NCBI RefSeq assembly: GCF_000732925.1
Contig: NZ_CP008953.1
Location: 1,240,001 to 1,304,000, forward strand
DNA length: 64,000 nucleotides
DNA from: Amycolatopsis japonica
Lineage (GTDB): Bacteria > Actinomycetota > Actinomycetes > Mycobacteriales > Pseudonocardiaceae
Direction: 5' to 3'
The notes beneath the pieces are model-generated. The model was given only the letters and a program-made list of their open reading frames with translations, searched no databases and was not told the origin of the DNA. The stretch's first letter is position 1. Each line of letters opens with the position of its first letter. A program made the translations under genes and the position numbers. Shown one piece after another: positions 1-8,418 of this stretch.

Positions 1-1
1 C

Positions 2-46
2 GCCTTCGACCCGGACGGGTTCCGCATCGGGCTCGAAGTCGTCTGA
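2..46 (+). CDS. C-terminal end of an upstream gene, possibly VOC/glyoxalase family
   Basis: Only the last 14 codons and a TGA stop are in the window. The peptide reads AFDPDGFRIGLEVV. The DPDG-x-R-I pattern followed by a short hydrophobic strand resembles the C-terminal metal-binding strand of VOC (glyoxalase/epimerase) proteins, but 14 residues cannot settle the family. The open frame runs to the window edge and a strong hairpin follows 4 bp after the stop, which supports a genuine gene end. Confidence 0.5.
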   Translation, partial: AFDPDGFRIGLEVV

Positions 47-50
47 TCCC

Positions 51-90
51 GGTGCTCGGGTCCCGTGTCGTCCACCGGGGCCCGGGCACC
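51..90 (+). terminator. Hairpin terminator after the partial upstream gene
   Basis: Arms 51-65 and 76-90 pair over 15 bp, with two G-U pairs and a 10-nt loop. There is no T-run. It starts 5 nt after the stop codon and separates the upstream gene from meaA. Confidence 0.6.
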
Positions 91-143
91 TTCCAGCCGG
101 AAGAATGACCCGACTGTGTTCGATTCAACTGCGCGGCGCATGT

Positions 144-155
144 TACCGGCCGGTA
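144..155. promoter_or_regulatory. Perfect 12-bp palindrome upstream of meaA
   Basis: TACCGGCCGGTA is a perfect palindrome ending 34 bp before the meaA start, in the expected promoter/operator zone. It could be a dimeric regulator site. The core CCGGCCGG is easy to obtain by chance in GC-rich DNA, so the call is weak. Confidence 0.3.
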
Positions 156-189
156 CACTCAAGCGGTCGTCCAGCGCCGGAGGTATGCC

Positions 190-2211
190 GTGCCCTATCC
201 CACGGACCGTGAACGGGACCGCCCCTGGGTGATGCGGACCTACGCGGGTCACTCGTCCGCGGCCGCGTCCAACGAGCTGTACCGCCGTAACCTCGCGAAG
301 GGGCAGACCGGCCTCTCGGTCGCCTTCGATCTGCCGACGCAGACCGGTTACGACCCGGATCACCAGCTGTCCAAGGGCGAGGTCGGCAAGGTCGGCGTCC
401 CGGTCTCGCATATCGGCGACATGCGGCGCCTCTTCGACGGCATCCCGCTCGCCGAAGCCAACACGTCGATGACGATCAACGCGCCCGCCATGTGGCTGCT
501 GGCGCTCTACGTCTCCGTGGCGCGTGAGCAGGCCGAAGCCGAGGGCCGTGACGTGGACGAGGTGCTGGCGAAGCTCACCGGCACCACGCAGAACGACATC
601 ATCAAGGAATACCTCTCCCGCGGCACCTACATCTTTCCGCCGGGCCCGAGTCTCCGCCTGATCACCGACATGATCGCGTGGACCGTGCACCACGTGCCGA
701 AGTGGAACCCGATCAACATCTGCAGCTACCACCTGCAGGAAGCCGGTGCGACGCCGACGCAAGAGGTCGCGTACGCGTTGTGCACCGCCATCGCCGTCCT
801 CGACGCGGTCCGCGATTCCGGCCAGGTCGAGCAGGCCGACATGGCCAAGGTCGTCGCGCGGATCTCGTTCTTCGTCAACGCCGGGGTGCGGTTCGTCGAA
901 GAGATGTCGAAGATGCGCGCGTTCACCGCGCTCTGGGACGAGATCACCCGGGATCGTTACGGCGTCACGGATCCCAAGGCGCGGCGGCTGCGCTACGGCG
1001 TGCAGGTCAACTCGCTGGGCCTGACCGAGGCGCAGCCGGAGAACAACGTCCAGCGCATCGTGCTGGAGATGCTCGCGGTCTCCCTTTCCCGCGGTGCCAG
1101 GGCCCGCGCGATCCAGCTGCCCGCGTGGAACGAGGCGCTCGGCCTGCCCCGGCCGTGGGATCAGCAGTGGGCGCTGCGGATGCAGCAGGTGCTGGCGTTC
1201 GAGACCGATCTGCTGGAGTACGAAGACATCTTCGACGGCTCGCACGTCATCCAGGCCAAGGTCGACGAGATCATGACGGGCGCCCGCGAGGAGATCGCGC
1301 GGGTGCAGGATCTGGGCGGCGCGGTGGCGGCCGTCGAGAGCGGCTACATGAAGTCGCAGCTCGTCGCTTCGCTCGCGGAGTACCGGCGTGGCATGGAGAA
1401 CGGCGAGCGGATCCTGGTCGGGGTCAACAAGTTCGAGACCACCGAGCCGTCCCCGCTGCAGGCCGAAGGCGCGAAGGCGATCGAAACGATCGACCCCGCC
1501 GTCGAGAAACAGGCGGTCACCGCGATCGAGGAATGGCGGACGCACCGCGACAACGCGGCCGCCGAGTCGGCGCTGGAGAAGCTGAAGACCGTCGCCAAGA
1601 CTTCGGAGAACCTGTTCGAAGCCACCATCGAGTGCGCCCGCGCCGGGGTCACCACCGGTGAATGGTCGGGTGCGCTGCGCGAGGTGTTCGGCGAATACCG
1701 TGCTCCCACCGGGGTTTCCGCGTCGGCGGCCGCGGGCGAGGGCAACGAGGAGATCCGCCGCGTCCGTGACCGGATCAAGGCGACGAACACCGAAATCGGC
1801 GAGCGGCTGCGGATCCTGGTCGGCAAACCCGGTCTCGACGGGCATTCCAACGGCGCCGAGCAGGTGGCCGTGCGGGCGCGTGACGTCGGTTTCGAGGTGG
1901 TGTACCAGGGCATCCGGCTCACGCCGGAGCAGATCGTCGCGGCCGCCGTCCAGGAGGGCGTGCACGTGGTCGGGCTTTCGGTGCTCTCGGGTTCGCATCT
2001 CGAGGTCGTGCCGCAGGTCGTGGACGGTTTGCGGGCCGCGGGCGCGGGCGACATCCCGGTCATCGTCGGCGGCATCATCCCGCCCGACGACGAGAAGCTC
2101 CTGCTGGAGCGGGGAATCGCGCGGGTGTTCACGCCGAAGGACTACGAACTCACCGACATCATGGACGGAATTGTCGGATTGGTACGGGAGCGCCACGGTC
2201 TGAGCACCTAA
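190..2211 (+). CDS. meaA: B12-dependent ethylmalonyl-CoA mutase-like protein MeaA
   Basis: The 673-residue protein is a single-chain acyl-CoA mutase of the methylmalonyl-CoA mutase superfamily. The N-terminal ~500 residues form the substrate TIM barrel and open with the [24 protein letters not shown] segment typical of actinobacterial MeaA. After a linker, residues ~540-665 form the cobalamin-binding domain with the DxHxxG signature (LDGHSNG, about residue 549-555). Family knowledge says MeaA converts ethylmalonyl-CoA to methylsuccinyl-CoA in the ethylmalonyl-CoA pathway. A ccr gene often lies nearby in Streptomyces; none is visible here. GTG start with GGAGG at 179-183. It could instead act on another branched acyl-CoA. 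Confidence 0.85.
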   Translation: MPYPTDRERDRPWVMRTYAGHSSAAASNELYRRNLAKGQTGLSVAFDLPTQTGYDPDHQLSKGEVGKVGVPVSHIGDMRRLFDGIPLAEANTSMTINAPAMWLLALYVSVAREQAEAEGRDVDEVLAKLTGTTQNDIIKEYLSRGTYIFPPGPSLRLITDMIAWTVHHVPKWNPINICSYHLQEAGATPTQEVAYALCTAIAVLDAVRDSGQVEQADMAKVVARISFFVNAGVRFVEEMSKMRAFTALWDEITRDRYGVTDPKARRLRYGVQVNSLGLTEAQPENNVQRIVLEMLAVSLSRGARARAIQLPAWNEALGLPRPWDQQWALRMQQVLAFETDLLEYEDIFDGSHVIQAKVDEIMTGAREEIARVQDLGGAVAAVESGYMKSQLVASLAEYRRGMENGERILVGVNKFETTEPSPLQAEGAKAIETIDPAVEKQAVTAIEEWRTHRDNAAAESALEKLKTVAKTSENLFEATIECARAGVTTGEWSGALREVFGEYRAPTGVSASAAAGEGNEEIRRVRDRIKATNTEIGERLRILVGKPGLDGHSNGAEQVAVRARDVGFEVVYQGIRLTPEQIVAAAVQEGVHVVGLSVLSGSHLEVVPQVVDGLRAAGAGDIPVIVGGIIPPDDEKLLLERGIARVFTPKDYELTDIMDGIVGLVRERHGLST

Positions 2212-2238
2212 AGTCACCGTAAATCTCGGTACCGTAAC

Positions 2239-2260
2239 AGCGGGTGGTTCGTCACCCGCT
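2239..2260 (+). terminator. Hairpin downstream of meaA
   Basis: AGCGGGTG (2239-2246) pairs perfectly with CACCCGCT (2253-2260) around a 6-nt loop. It lies 27 bp after the meaA stop and before the ehu operator, so it probably ends meaA transcription. No T-run is present. Confidence 0.5.
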
Positions 2261-2291
2261 CACACTGCTCGCGTGTGGGTACCCACCTACG

Positions 2292-2316
2292 TTTCGATTA
2301 AACCGATTAATCGAAA
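2292..2316. promoter_or_regulatory. Perfect 10-bp inverted repeat, probable ehu operator
   Basis: TTTCGATTAA (2292-2301) and TTAATCGAAA (2307-2316) are exact reverse complements separated by 5 bp. The site is strikingly AT-rich for this genome. It ends 12 bp before the ehuB start and touches the ribosome binding site, so a bound dimer would block transcription or initiation. The heptamer CGATTAA is also repeated directly with 9-bp spacing (2295 and 2304). No regulator gene is adjacent, so the binding protein is unknown. Confidence 0.65.
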
Positions 2317-2328
2317 AGAGGTGCCGCG

Positions 2329-3222
2329 ATGGTGCACGGCGAATGGTCGAGGCGAGAGTTCTTCCGGCGGTCGGCGGTACTGGGAGCGGTGACGATCGGC
2401 GGCCCGGTGCTGTTGTCCGCGTGCACGTCGACGTCTTCCGGTGACGCCCTGCAGGCCGCCAAGGACGCGAAGAAGATCAAGATCGGGATCGCGAACGAAG
2501 CGCCGTACGGTTTCACCGACCAAGCCGGCAAGGTCACCGGTGAGGCGCCGGAGGTCGCGCGCGCCGTCTTCAAGGCCATGGGCATCGACAACGTGGAAGC
2601 CGAAGCGGTCTCCTTCGACCAGTTGATCCCCGCGCTCAACGCCAGGAAGTACGACATCGTCGCGGCCGGGATGAACATCAAGAAGGAACGGTGCGACGCG
2701 GCGGCCTTCTCGATCCCCGACTACTCGGCGCTGACCGCTTTGCTGGTCCCCAAGGGAAATCCGCAGCAGGTGCTGAAGTTCGAGGACATCGCGGCGAAGA
2801 AGGTCAAGGTCGCCGTGCTCTCCGCGGCCGTGGAAAAGGGATACGCCACCGACTCCGGCGTCGCCGAGGACCAGATCGTCACCCTCGACTCGCAGGACAA
2901 CACGCTCCGCGCGGTCACCGACGGCCGGGTCTACTGCGCCGCCCTCACCGACATCTCCCTCAAGGACGTCCTGGCGAAGAGCCCGGGCGCCGCGGCCGAG
3001 GTGACGCCGGGCTTCGACCCGATCAAGGACGGCAAACCGGTCGTCTCCGCCGGCGCGTTCGTCTTCCGCAAGGACGACAACCCGTTGCGCGAGGCCTTCA
3101 ACGCCGAGCTCAAGAAGCTGCACGACAGCGGCGAATGGACCAAGATCGTGACGCCGTTCGGGTTCTCGGCGGACAACCTGCCGAAGGCCGACGTCACCAC
3201 CGAGAAACTCTGCGCGGTGTAG
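2329..3222 (+). CDS. ehuB: Ectoine/hydroxyectoine-type ABC transporter substrate-binding lipoprotein
   Basis: A 297-residue family-3 solute-binding protein. The N-terminus carries a twin-arginine-like motif (SRREFF) followed by a hydrophobic stretch and a lipobox ending LLSAC, so it is probably a Tat-exported lipoprotein. The mature part starts around residue 45 (KIKIGIANEAPYGF) and spans the whole bilobed fold. It heads the tight order binding protein - permease - permease - ATPase, and the sequence resembles EhuB of ectoine importers. Amino-acid uptake remains an alternative because the families overlap. GAGG lies 7 nt before the ATG, and an inverted-repeat operator sits directly upstream. 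Confidence 0.8.
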   Translation: MVHGEWSRREFFRRSAVLGAVTIGGPVLLSACTSTSSGDALQAAKDAKKIKIGIANEAPYGFTDQAGKVTGEAPEVARAVFKAMGIDNVEAEAVSFDQLIPALNARKYDIVAAGMNIKKERCDAAAFSIPDYSALTALLVPKGNPQQVLKFEDIAAKKVKVAVLSAAVEKGYATDSGVAEDQIVTLDSQDNTLRAVTDGRVYCAALTDISLKDVLAKSPGAAAEVTPGFDPIKDGKPVVSAGAFVFRKDDNPLREAFNAELKKLHDSGEWTKIVTPFGFSADNLPKADVTTEKLCAV

Positions 3223-3235
3223 CGGGGCTGACGTC

Positions 3236-3931
3236 ATGTCGTCGTCGGTATCGCATATCATCACGACCGTCCTCAGTGGACTGACCGCGACCGTCACCGC
3301 CGCCGTCGGCGGGATCGCGCTCACCGTGGTGCTCTCCCTGATCGCCGGGCTCGCGCTGGGCTCGCCGTCCCGGACGGTGCGGGGGATTTCGCGCGTCTAC
3401 GTCGAGATCTTCCGCGGCACTTCGGAAGTCGTCCAGCTGTTCTGGCTGTACTTCGTGCTGCCGGTGCTGGTCGGCTTCCAGCTGGTGCCGATGTTCGCCG
3501 GGATCCTGGTGCTGGGCCTCAACCACGGGGCGTACGGCGCGGAAATCGTCCGCGGCGCGGTGAATTCGGTGCCTCGCGCGCAGTTCGAGGGCGCCGTCGC
3601 GCTCAACCTGACCCCCGCCCAGCGGATGCGGCGCGTGATTCTGCCGCAGGCGTTCGCGGAAATGCTGCCACCGTTCAACAATCTCTTCATCCAGTTGCTG
3701 AAGAGCACCGCGCTGCTTTCGTTCATCGCCGTCCCGGAGATGGCACGGCAAGGTGAATTGCTGCGGCCGGTGTTCGGCGCCGAGCTCGGCTGGATCTACG
3801 GCACAGAACTCGTGCTCTATCTCCTGATCGCGTTGCTGATCACCAGCGGGATGCGGCTGCTGGAACGGATCGCCGCGCGGCGCCTCGGCCGGGCCCCGGC
3901 CAGGATGACGGCCACCGCGGGAGGTGTGTGA
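3236..3931 (+). CDS. ehuC: ABC transporter permease, EhuC type
   Basis: A 231-residue membrane permease of the polar amino-acid (His/Glu/Gln) family. The cytoplasmic EAA loop, which contacts the ATPase, is visible around residues 115-135 (ALNLTPAQRMRRVILPQAF). About five membrane segments can be read. It starts 13 bp after ehuB, and its stop overlaps the next start. Paired with EhuD it should form the heterodimeric channel. Substrate assignment follows the operon. Confidence 0.8.
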   Translation: MSSSVSHIITTVLSGLTATVTAAVGGIALTVVLSLIAGLALGSPSRTVRGISRVYVEIFRGTSEVVQLFWLYFVLPVLVGFQLVPMFAGILVLGLNHGAYGAEIVRGAVNSVPRAQFEGAVALNLTPAQRMRRVILPQAFAEMLPPFNNLFIQLLKSTALLSFIAVPEMARQGELLRPVFGAELGWIYGTELVLYLLIALLITSGMRLLERIAARRLGRAPARMTATAGGV

Positions 3932-4587
3932 TGGACTGGAGCTGGGAATCCGCCGCGAATTCGGTTCCCCTTCTGCTGGAAGGGCTTCTCGTCACCGTCG
4001 AGATCACCTTGCTGGCCTCGGTGGTCGCGTACGCGCTCGGTCTGGTGTTCGCGCTGATCCGCCGGACGGGGATTCCCGTGCTGTCCCAGGCGGTTCTGCT
4101 GTTCATCGAGTTCGTGCGCAGTACGCCCTTGCTGATCCAGGTGTTCGTGCTCTACTACGTGATCCAGCCGGTGGGCGGGATGACGTTGTCCCCGTTCGCG
4201 ACCGGCGTCATCGCGCTCGGCGTGCATTACGCGACGTACGCGGCCGAGGTCTACCGCGCCGGGATCGAAGCCGTCCCGAGAGGACAGTGGGAGGCCACGA
4301 CCGCGCTGAACCTGCCGAGGTCGCGGGTGTGGACCGCGGTGGTGCTGCCGCAAGCCGTGCCGCGGGTGCTGCCCGCGCTCGGCAACTACACGATCTCGAT
4401 GTTCAAGGAAACCCCGTTGTTGCTGGCGATCGGCGTCGTCGACGTCCTGGCGAGGGCGAAGGAGGTCGGTGCCGACACGTTCCGAGTCACCGAGCCGTAC
4501 ACCCTGGCCGGGGTGCTGTTCCTGCTGGTGAGCCTGCCGGCTTCGATTCTGGTGAGAAGGTTGGAGCGACGTGCCGCCCACAGTTGA
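3931..4587 (+). CDS. ehuD: ABC transporter permease, EhuD type
   Basis: This 218-residue permease is homologous to ehuC and has the same EAA loop (ALNLPRSRVWTAVVLPQAV). The ATG at 3931 overlaps the ehuC stop as TGATG; an in-frame GTG three bases earlier (3928) is the only alternative. The tight coupling suggests equimolar synthesis of the two channel halves. About five hydrophobic segments span the protein. The 3' end overlaps the ehuA start. Confidence 0.8.
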   Translation: MDWSWESAANSVPLLLEGLLVTVEITLLASVVAYALGLVFALIRRTGIPVLSQAVLLFIEFVRSTPLLIQVFVLYYVIQPVGGMTLSPFATGVIALGVHYATYAAEVYRAGIEAVPRGQWEATTALNLPRSRVWTAVVLPQAVPRVLPALGNYTISMFKETPLLLAIGVVDVLARAKEVGADTFRVTEPYTLAGVLFLLVSLPASILVRRLERRAAHS

Positions 4588-5359
4588 TTCCCCGATGATC
4601 CGGTTCTCGCAGGTGGTCAAGTCCTATGGGGACCACGTGGTGTTGCAGGACCTCGATTTCACCGTCGCGCCGGGGGAGTTCGTCTCGCTGATCGGGCCGA
4701 GCGGGTCCGGGAAGACGACGATCCTGCGGCTGTTGATGACGCTGGAGAGGGTCGACGGCGGCACCATCGAGGTCTGCGGTGACTACCTGAGTCACATGAA
4801 GCGCGGTGAAAAGCTGGTGCCCGCGGACGAGAAGTACCTGCGGGAAGCGCGCAAGCGGATCGGCATGGTGTTCCAGCAGTTCAACCTGTTCCCGAACATG
4901 AACGTGCTGCGCAACATCACCGAAGCGCCGATCCACTCGCTCGGCGTCTCGCGGGACGAGGCCGAGGCGCGGGCCGTCGAACTGCTGGAGATGGTGGGGC
5001 TCGCCGACAAGAAGGACGCGCACCCCACCCGGCTTTCCGGTGGTCAGCAACAGCGTGTCGCGATCGCCCGCGCGCTCGCGATGCGGCCGGACGTACTGCT
5101 GCTGGACGAGGTGACTTCGGCGCTCGACCCGGAACTGGTGGCCGACGTCCTGCGCGTGCTGCGCGAGATCGCGACGTCCACCGACATCACGATCCTTTGT
5201 GTCACGCACGAAATGCAGTTCGCGCGGGACGTTTCGGACCGGGTGATGATGTTCGACGAGGGGCAGGTGCTGGAGGACGCCGCGCCGGGCAAGCTGTTCA
5301 ACGATCCGGAGCACGACCGGACGCGGCGGTTCCTCAAAGCGGTGATCGACCGGGCGTGA
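4571..5359 (+). CDS. ehuA: ABC transporter ATP-binding protein, EhuA type
   Basis: A 262-residue ABC ATPase with Walker A GPSGSGKTT (about residues 38-46), signature LSGGQQQR, and Walker B VLLLDEVTSALD. The family usually has DEPTSALD, so the P-to-V change after the catalytic Glu is a small oddity. The GTG start at 4571 overlaps ehuD by 17 bp. An internal ATG at 4595 lies just past the ehuD stop and is possible. It energises the EhuBCD importer. A large convergent hairpin follows. Confidence 0.82.
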   Translation: MPPTVDSPMIRFSQVVKSYGDHVVLQDLDFTVAPGEFVSLIGPSGSGKTTILRLLMTLERVDGGTIEVCGDYLSHMKRGEKLVPADEKYLREARKRIGMVFQQFNLFPNMNVLRNITEAPIHSLGVSRDEAEARAVELLEMVGLADKKDAHPTRLSGGQQQRVAIARALAMRPDVLLLDEVTSALDPELVADVLRVLREIATSTDITILCVTHEMQFARDVSDRVMMFDEGQVLEDAAPGKLFNDPEHDRTRRFLKAVIDRA

Positions 5360-5373
5360 GGGGGAGGCGGCGG

Positions 5374-5457
5374 GAGGGCGTGGGTCGCGCGGGTCGTGAG
5401 TGGTAAGTGTCGTTAGAACGACACTTACCACTCACGACCAACTCGACCCACGCCCTC
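5374..5457. terminator. Two-part cruciform terminator between convergent genes
   Basis: Outer arms 5374-5387 and 5444-5457 pair over 14 bp. Inside, 5392-5414 and 5417-5439 pair perfectly over 23 bp with only a 2-nt loop. It fills the gap between ehuA and the convergent hydrolase and can terminate both. The inner arm starts with GGTCGTGAGTGG, shared with the hairpin at 58964-59007. Confidence 0.85.
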
Positions 5458-5465
5458 CGTCGGCC

Positions 5466-6026
5466 TCAAAGCGCGCTCAAGATCTCCTTCGTCGAGGTGA
5501 CCGTGGCGAATCCGCCGCCGTGCAGGTTCGTCGCGGTCGCCCGGTACAGCTCGTCCGCGGTCAGGACGCCGCCGTCCGGCCCGGCGAGGTCGAAGGTGAA
5601 CGTGGCGTCGAGCGCGAAAGTCACGTCGTAGCCGAGGTTCCCGCCGACGCGCGCGGTGGTCTCGCAGCAGAAGTTCGTCTGGATGCCGGCGAGCACGAAC
5701 GAGGTGATGCCGCGCGTCTTCAGCCAGCCGTCGAGATCGATGTCGCCGTGGAAGGCCGAGTTGACCTTCTTGCCGAACATCAGATCCGCGCGCACGCCGT
5801 CGAGTTCCGGCTTGAAGTGGTTGCCCTCCTGCCCCGGCCGCAGCGACGAGCCGGGTTTCACGGAGTCGTGGTGCACCAGCACGATCGGCAGCCCGCGCTC
5901 CTGCCAGGCGTCGACGAGCGCCTTGATGTTGGCTTCCGCGCCGGGGTTGTTGCGCGGGCCCCAGACGGGCCGGTCGAAGCCGCGCTGGACGTCGATCACG
6001 ATCAAGGCCTTGGTTTCAGTGGTCAT
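5466..6026 (-). CDS. Isochorismatase-family cysteine hydrolase
   Basis: A 186-residue alpha/beta hydrolase of the isochorismatase/nicotinamidase superfamily. The catalytic triad is readable: Asp12 in VIDVQ, a Lys at 86-87 (FGKK), and the nucleophilic Cys120 in QTNFCCET. The cis-peptide region LAGIQTNF is typical. The substrate cannot be read from sequence; members hydrolyse amides or enol ethers. ATG start chosen at MTTETKALIVIDVQ because the core fold starts there. It is divergent from the GlxA-type regulator (72 bp apart), which may control it. Confidence 0.8.
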   Translation of the reverse strand: MTTETKALIVIDVQRGFDRPVWGPRNNPGAEANIKALVDAWQERGLPIVLVHHDSVKPGSSLRPGQEGNHFKPELDGVRADLMFGKKVNSAFHGDIDLDGWLKTRGITSFVLAGIQTNFCCETTARVGGNLGYDVTFALDATFTFDLAGPDGGVLTADELYRATATNLHGGGFATVTSTKEILSAL

Positions 6027-6098
6027 GGCCTCGAGTCTCGTGCTCGGAGCGGCCGCCGAGGGAGTGGCAGAAGACGCGCGATGCGGTACTTTCCTGCC

Positions 6099-7085
6099 AT
6101 GCGAACCGTGGGTGTGCTCCTCCTGCCGGGCAGCCGGGCCTTCGATCTGGGCGTGATCGGCGAGGTCTGGGGCGTGGACCGGACCGACAGCGGCATCGGC
6201 CCCTTCGAGGTCCGGCTCTGCGCGTCCGGCCGCGGCCGGGTCGCCATCCACCCGTTCGGCCAGGTCGAGGCGACGCATGGGCTGAGCGGGCTGGCGGGCT
6301 GCGATCTCGTCCTCGTGCCCGGCCGGGTCGATCCGCACGCCGAGGTGCCCGTGGCCGCCGTCGCCGCGCTGCGCAAGGCGCACCGGGCCGGGATCACCGT
6401 GGCGTCGCTGTGCTCCGGTGCCTTCACCCTCGCGGCGGCAGGGCTGCTCGACGGCCGGTCCGTCACCACGCACTGGCGGCTGCTGGACGATCTCGAAACC
6501 GCCGCTCGTGACGCGGTCGTCCAGCGGGACGTCCTGTTCACCGACGAGGGTGACGTCCTGACCTCCGCCGGAGTGGTCGGCGGGCTGGATCTCTGCCTGC
6601 ACCTGGTGCGCCGCGACCACGGCGCCGACGTCGCGGCCGCCCTCGCCCGGCGGCTCGTGATGCCGCCGGCGCGGGAAGGCGGCCAGCGGCAGTACGTCGA
6701 CAATCCGTTGCCGCCCAAGCCGTCGCGGCCGAGCGTTTCGTCCACAATGGACTGGGCGCTGGAGCGTATCGCCGACGACATCGGCGTCGACGACCTTGTC
6801 GGGCACGCCGGGCTCAGCGAGCGGACGTTCCATCGCGAGTTCGCCGCGGCCACCGGTGTCACGCCGGGACGCTGGCTGCGCGCGCAGCGGGTGCGGCTCG
6901 CGCGGCGGCTGCTGGAGACCACCGAGCTGCCGGTCGAGCGGGTCGCGCAGCGGTCCGGCCTCGGCACCGCCGCCAACCTGCGGCGACGGCTCCGGGCCGA
7001 CGTCGGCGTCGGGCCCGATTCGTATCGCCGGACGTTCCGGTCGGTTACCGTCGAAGCATGGCCGAGTACGAGCACATCCTCGTGA
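6099..7085 (+). CDS. GlxA-family transcriptional regulator (DJ-1/PfpI-like plus AraC helix-turn-helix)
   Basis: A 328-residue two-domain regulator. Residues ~1-165 form a DJ-1/PfpI-like domain beginning RTVGVLLLPGSRAFDL, with the nucleophile-elbow-like segment SLCSGAF. Residues ~215-320 contain an AraC-type double helix-turn-helix (LSERTFHREFAAATGVTP; then ERVAQRSGLGTAANLRRRL). Such proteins usually regulate neighbouring catabolic genes, so the divergent isochorismatase-like hydrolase is the natural target. ATG 6099 is preferred; an in-frame ATG at 6081 would add six residues. The 3' end overlaps the next gene by 28 bp. Confidence 0.82.
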   Translation: MRTVGVLLLPGSRAFDLGVIGEVWGVDRTDSGIGPFEVRLCASGRGRVAIHPFGQVEATHGLSGLAGCDLVLVPGRVDPHAEVPVAAVAALRKAHRAGITVASLCSGAFTLAAAGLLDGRSVTTHWRLLDDLETAARDAVVQRDVLFTDEGDVLTSAGVVGGLDLCLHLVRRDHGADVAAALARRLVMPPAREGGQRQYVDNPLPPKPSRPSVSSTMDWALERIADDIGVDDLVGHAGLSERTFHREFAAATGVTPGRWLRAQRVRLARRLLETTELPVERVAQRSGLGTAANLRRRLRADVGVGPDSYRRTFRSVTVEAWPSTSTSS

Positions 7086-7831
7086 AGCGGGACGGCGACA
7101 CCGTCACGATCACCATGAACCGCGCCGTGCGGCGGAACTCGTTGTCCGCCGACCACCTCGCCGAGCTGCTCGCGGCGTTCCGCGAAGCGGGGGACACCGA
7201 CGCCACCGGGATCGTCCTGGCCGGCGCCGGGCCGGTGTTCTCGGCGGGGCACGACTTCGGCGACGTCGCCGCCCGCGACCTGATGGGCGTGCGCGAGCTG
7301 CTGCGGCTGTGCACGGACCTGATGGGCACGATGCAGTCCGTGCCGCAGGTCGTCGTCGCGCGGGTGCACGGGCTCGCGACCGCGGCGGGCTGCCAGCTGG
7401 TGGCGTCGTGCGACCTCGCCGTCGCCGCGGAATCCGCGGGCTTCGCCCTGCCCGGCGGCAAGGGCGGCTGGTTCTGCCATACGCCCGCCGTGCCGGTCGC
7501 CCGCTCGATCGGGCGGAAACGGCTGATGGAGCTGGCGCTCACCGGCGACGTCGTCGACGCCGCGACCGCGCTGGACTGGGGCCTGGTGAACCGCGTGGTC
7601 CCGGACGACTCACTCGACGAGGCCGTCGCTTCACTGCTGGGACGTGCGACGCGGGGCAGCCGGGCGAGCAAGGCGATGGGCAAGCAGACCCTCTACGCGC
7701 AGCTGGACCGGCCCGAGGCCGACGCCTACGCGCTCGCGCTCGAGGTGATGGCTTCGGCCTCGCAGCTGCCCGGCGCCCGCGAGGGGATGGCGGCGTTCCT
7801 GGAGAAGCGCTCCCCGGTGTGGCCGGACTGA
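7058..7831 (+). CDS. Enoyl-CoA hydratase/isomerase-family protein, ECHDC3-like, lacking catalytic glutamates
   Basis: A 257-residue crotonase-fold protein. The oxyanion-hole regions are present (SAGHDF near 64-69 and GLATAAGCQLVASCDLAV near 107-124). The two glutamates that act in true hydratases are replaced: the first aligns with Gln in AAGCQL, the second falls in LPGGKGG. The pattern AAGCQLVASCD resembles the ECHDC3 subgroup, whose reaction is poorly defined. It overlaps the regulator upstream by 28 bp, so they are probably cotranscribed. I would not call it a beta-oxidation hydratase. Confidence 0.75.
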   Translation: MAEYEHILVKRDGDTVTITMNRAVRRNSLSADHLAELLAAFREAGDTDATGIVLAGAGPVFSAGHDFGDVAARDLMGVRELLRLCTDLMGTMQSVPQVVVARVHGLATAAGCQLVASCDLAVAAESAGFALPGGKGGWFCHTPAVPVARSIGRKRLMELALTGDVVDAATALDWGLVNRVVPDDSLDEAVASLLGRATRGSRASKAMGKQTLYAQLDRPEADAYALALEVMASASQLPGAREGMAAFLEKRSPVWPD

Positions 7832-7838
7832 GCGGCCG

Positions 7839-8381
7839 TCACAACGTGCGCTCGCGCACGAGCAGGAGCGTGTAGGCGGCCAAGGTCTGCGCGTCGGTGA
7901 TGTCACCCGCGGCGATCATCTTCTCGAACTCGTCGCGGTCGAACCACGCCGTCCGCATGTCCTGCTCTTCGACCTCGCGCTGGGCTTCACTCTGCGTGAG
8001 ATCGGTGGCCAGGAAGACGCGCCCGCGCTGGCTCGACATCCCGGCGGCGACGTCCGTCACGCCGAGTTCGGCCATCGAGCCCGCGACCAGGCCGGTCTCC
8101 TCGCGCAGCTCGCGCGCGGCGAGTTCGAGCGGCGGGACGTCGGCCAGTTCGGGTGCGGTGCCCATCGGGAACTCCCAGCGCCGAAGCCCGAGCGGATAGC
8201 GGAACTGCTCGACCAGGTGAAACCTCGCCCCGTCGAAGGGGATCACGACGGCGCAGGTGGGTTTGTCGACGACCGCGTAGATCCCCTCGGAACCATCGAG
8301 CCGCCGGACGTCGTCCTCGCGCAGGGTCATCCAGTTGTTCCGGTACACCTCACGCGAGCTGACACGCTGAACGGGGTCCAT
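7839..8381 (-). CDS. NUDIX hydrolase, ADP-ribose pyrophosphatase-like
   Basis: A 180-residue NUDIX protein. The Nudix box helix is clear ([13 protein letters not shown], about residues 87-99), with the preceding Gly of the box further upstream. The layout, with an N-terminal strand domain ([17 protein letters not shown]) before the box, fits ADP-ribose/sugar-nucleotide pyrophosphatases. ATG 8381 is chosen; a GTG two codons earlier (8387) is possible. It converges on the crotonase gene with only 7 bp between stops and is divergent from nucS with overlapping promoter space. Confidence 0.82.
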   Translation of the reverse strand: MDPVQRVSSREVYRNNWMTLREDDVRRLDGSEGIYAVVDKPTCAVVIPFDGARFHLVEQFRYPLGLRRWEFPMGTAPELADVPPLELAARELREETGLVAGSMAELGVTDVAAGMSSQRGRVFLATDLTQSEAQREVEEQDMRTAWFDRDEFEKMIAAGDITDAQTLAAYTLLLVRERTL

Positions 8382-8418
8382 GCGCACAGTATCGCCGTGC
8401 TTGTCCTACCCTCGCGGG

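Noticed and set aside
2244..2444. Small gene ahead of ehuB
   Set aside because: The frame crosses the operator and runs into ehuB in another frame without a ribosome binding site or motif.
5400..6098. In-frame extension of the GlxA-type regulator upstream to 5400
   Set aside because: The extension runs antisense through the isochorismatase gene and across a hairpin. Homology starts at RTVGVLLLPG, just after ATG 6099.
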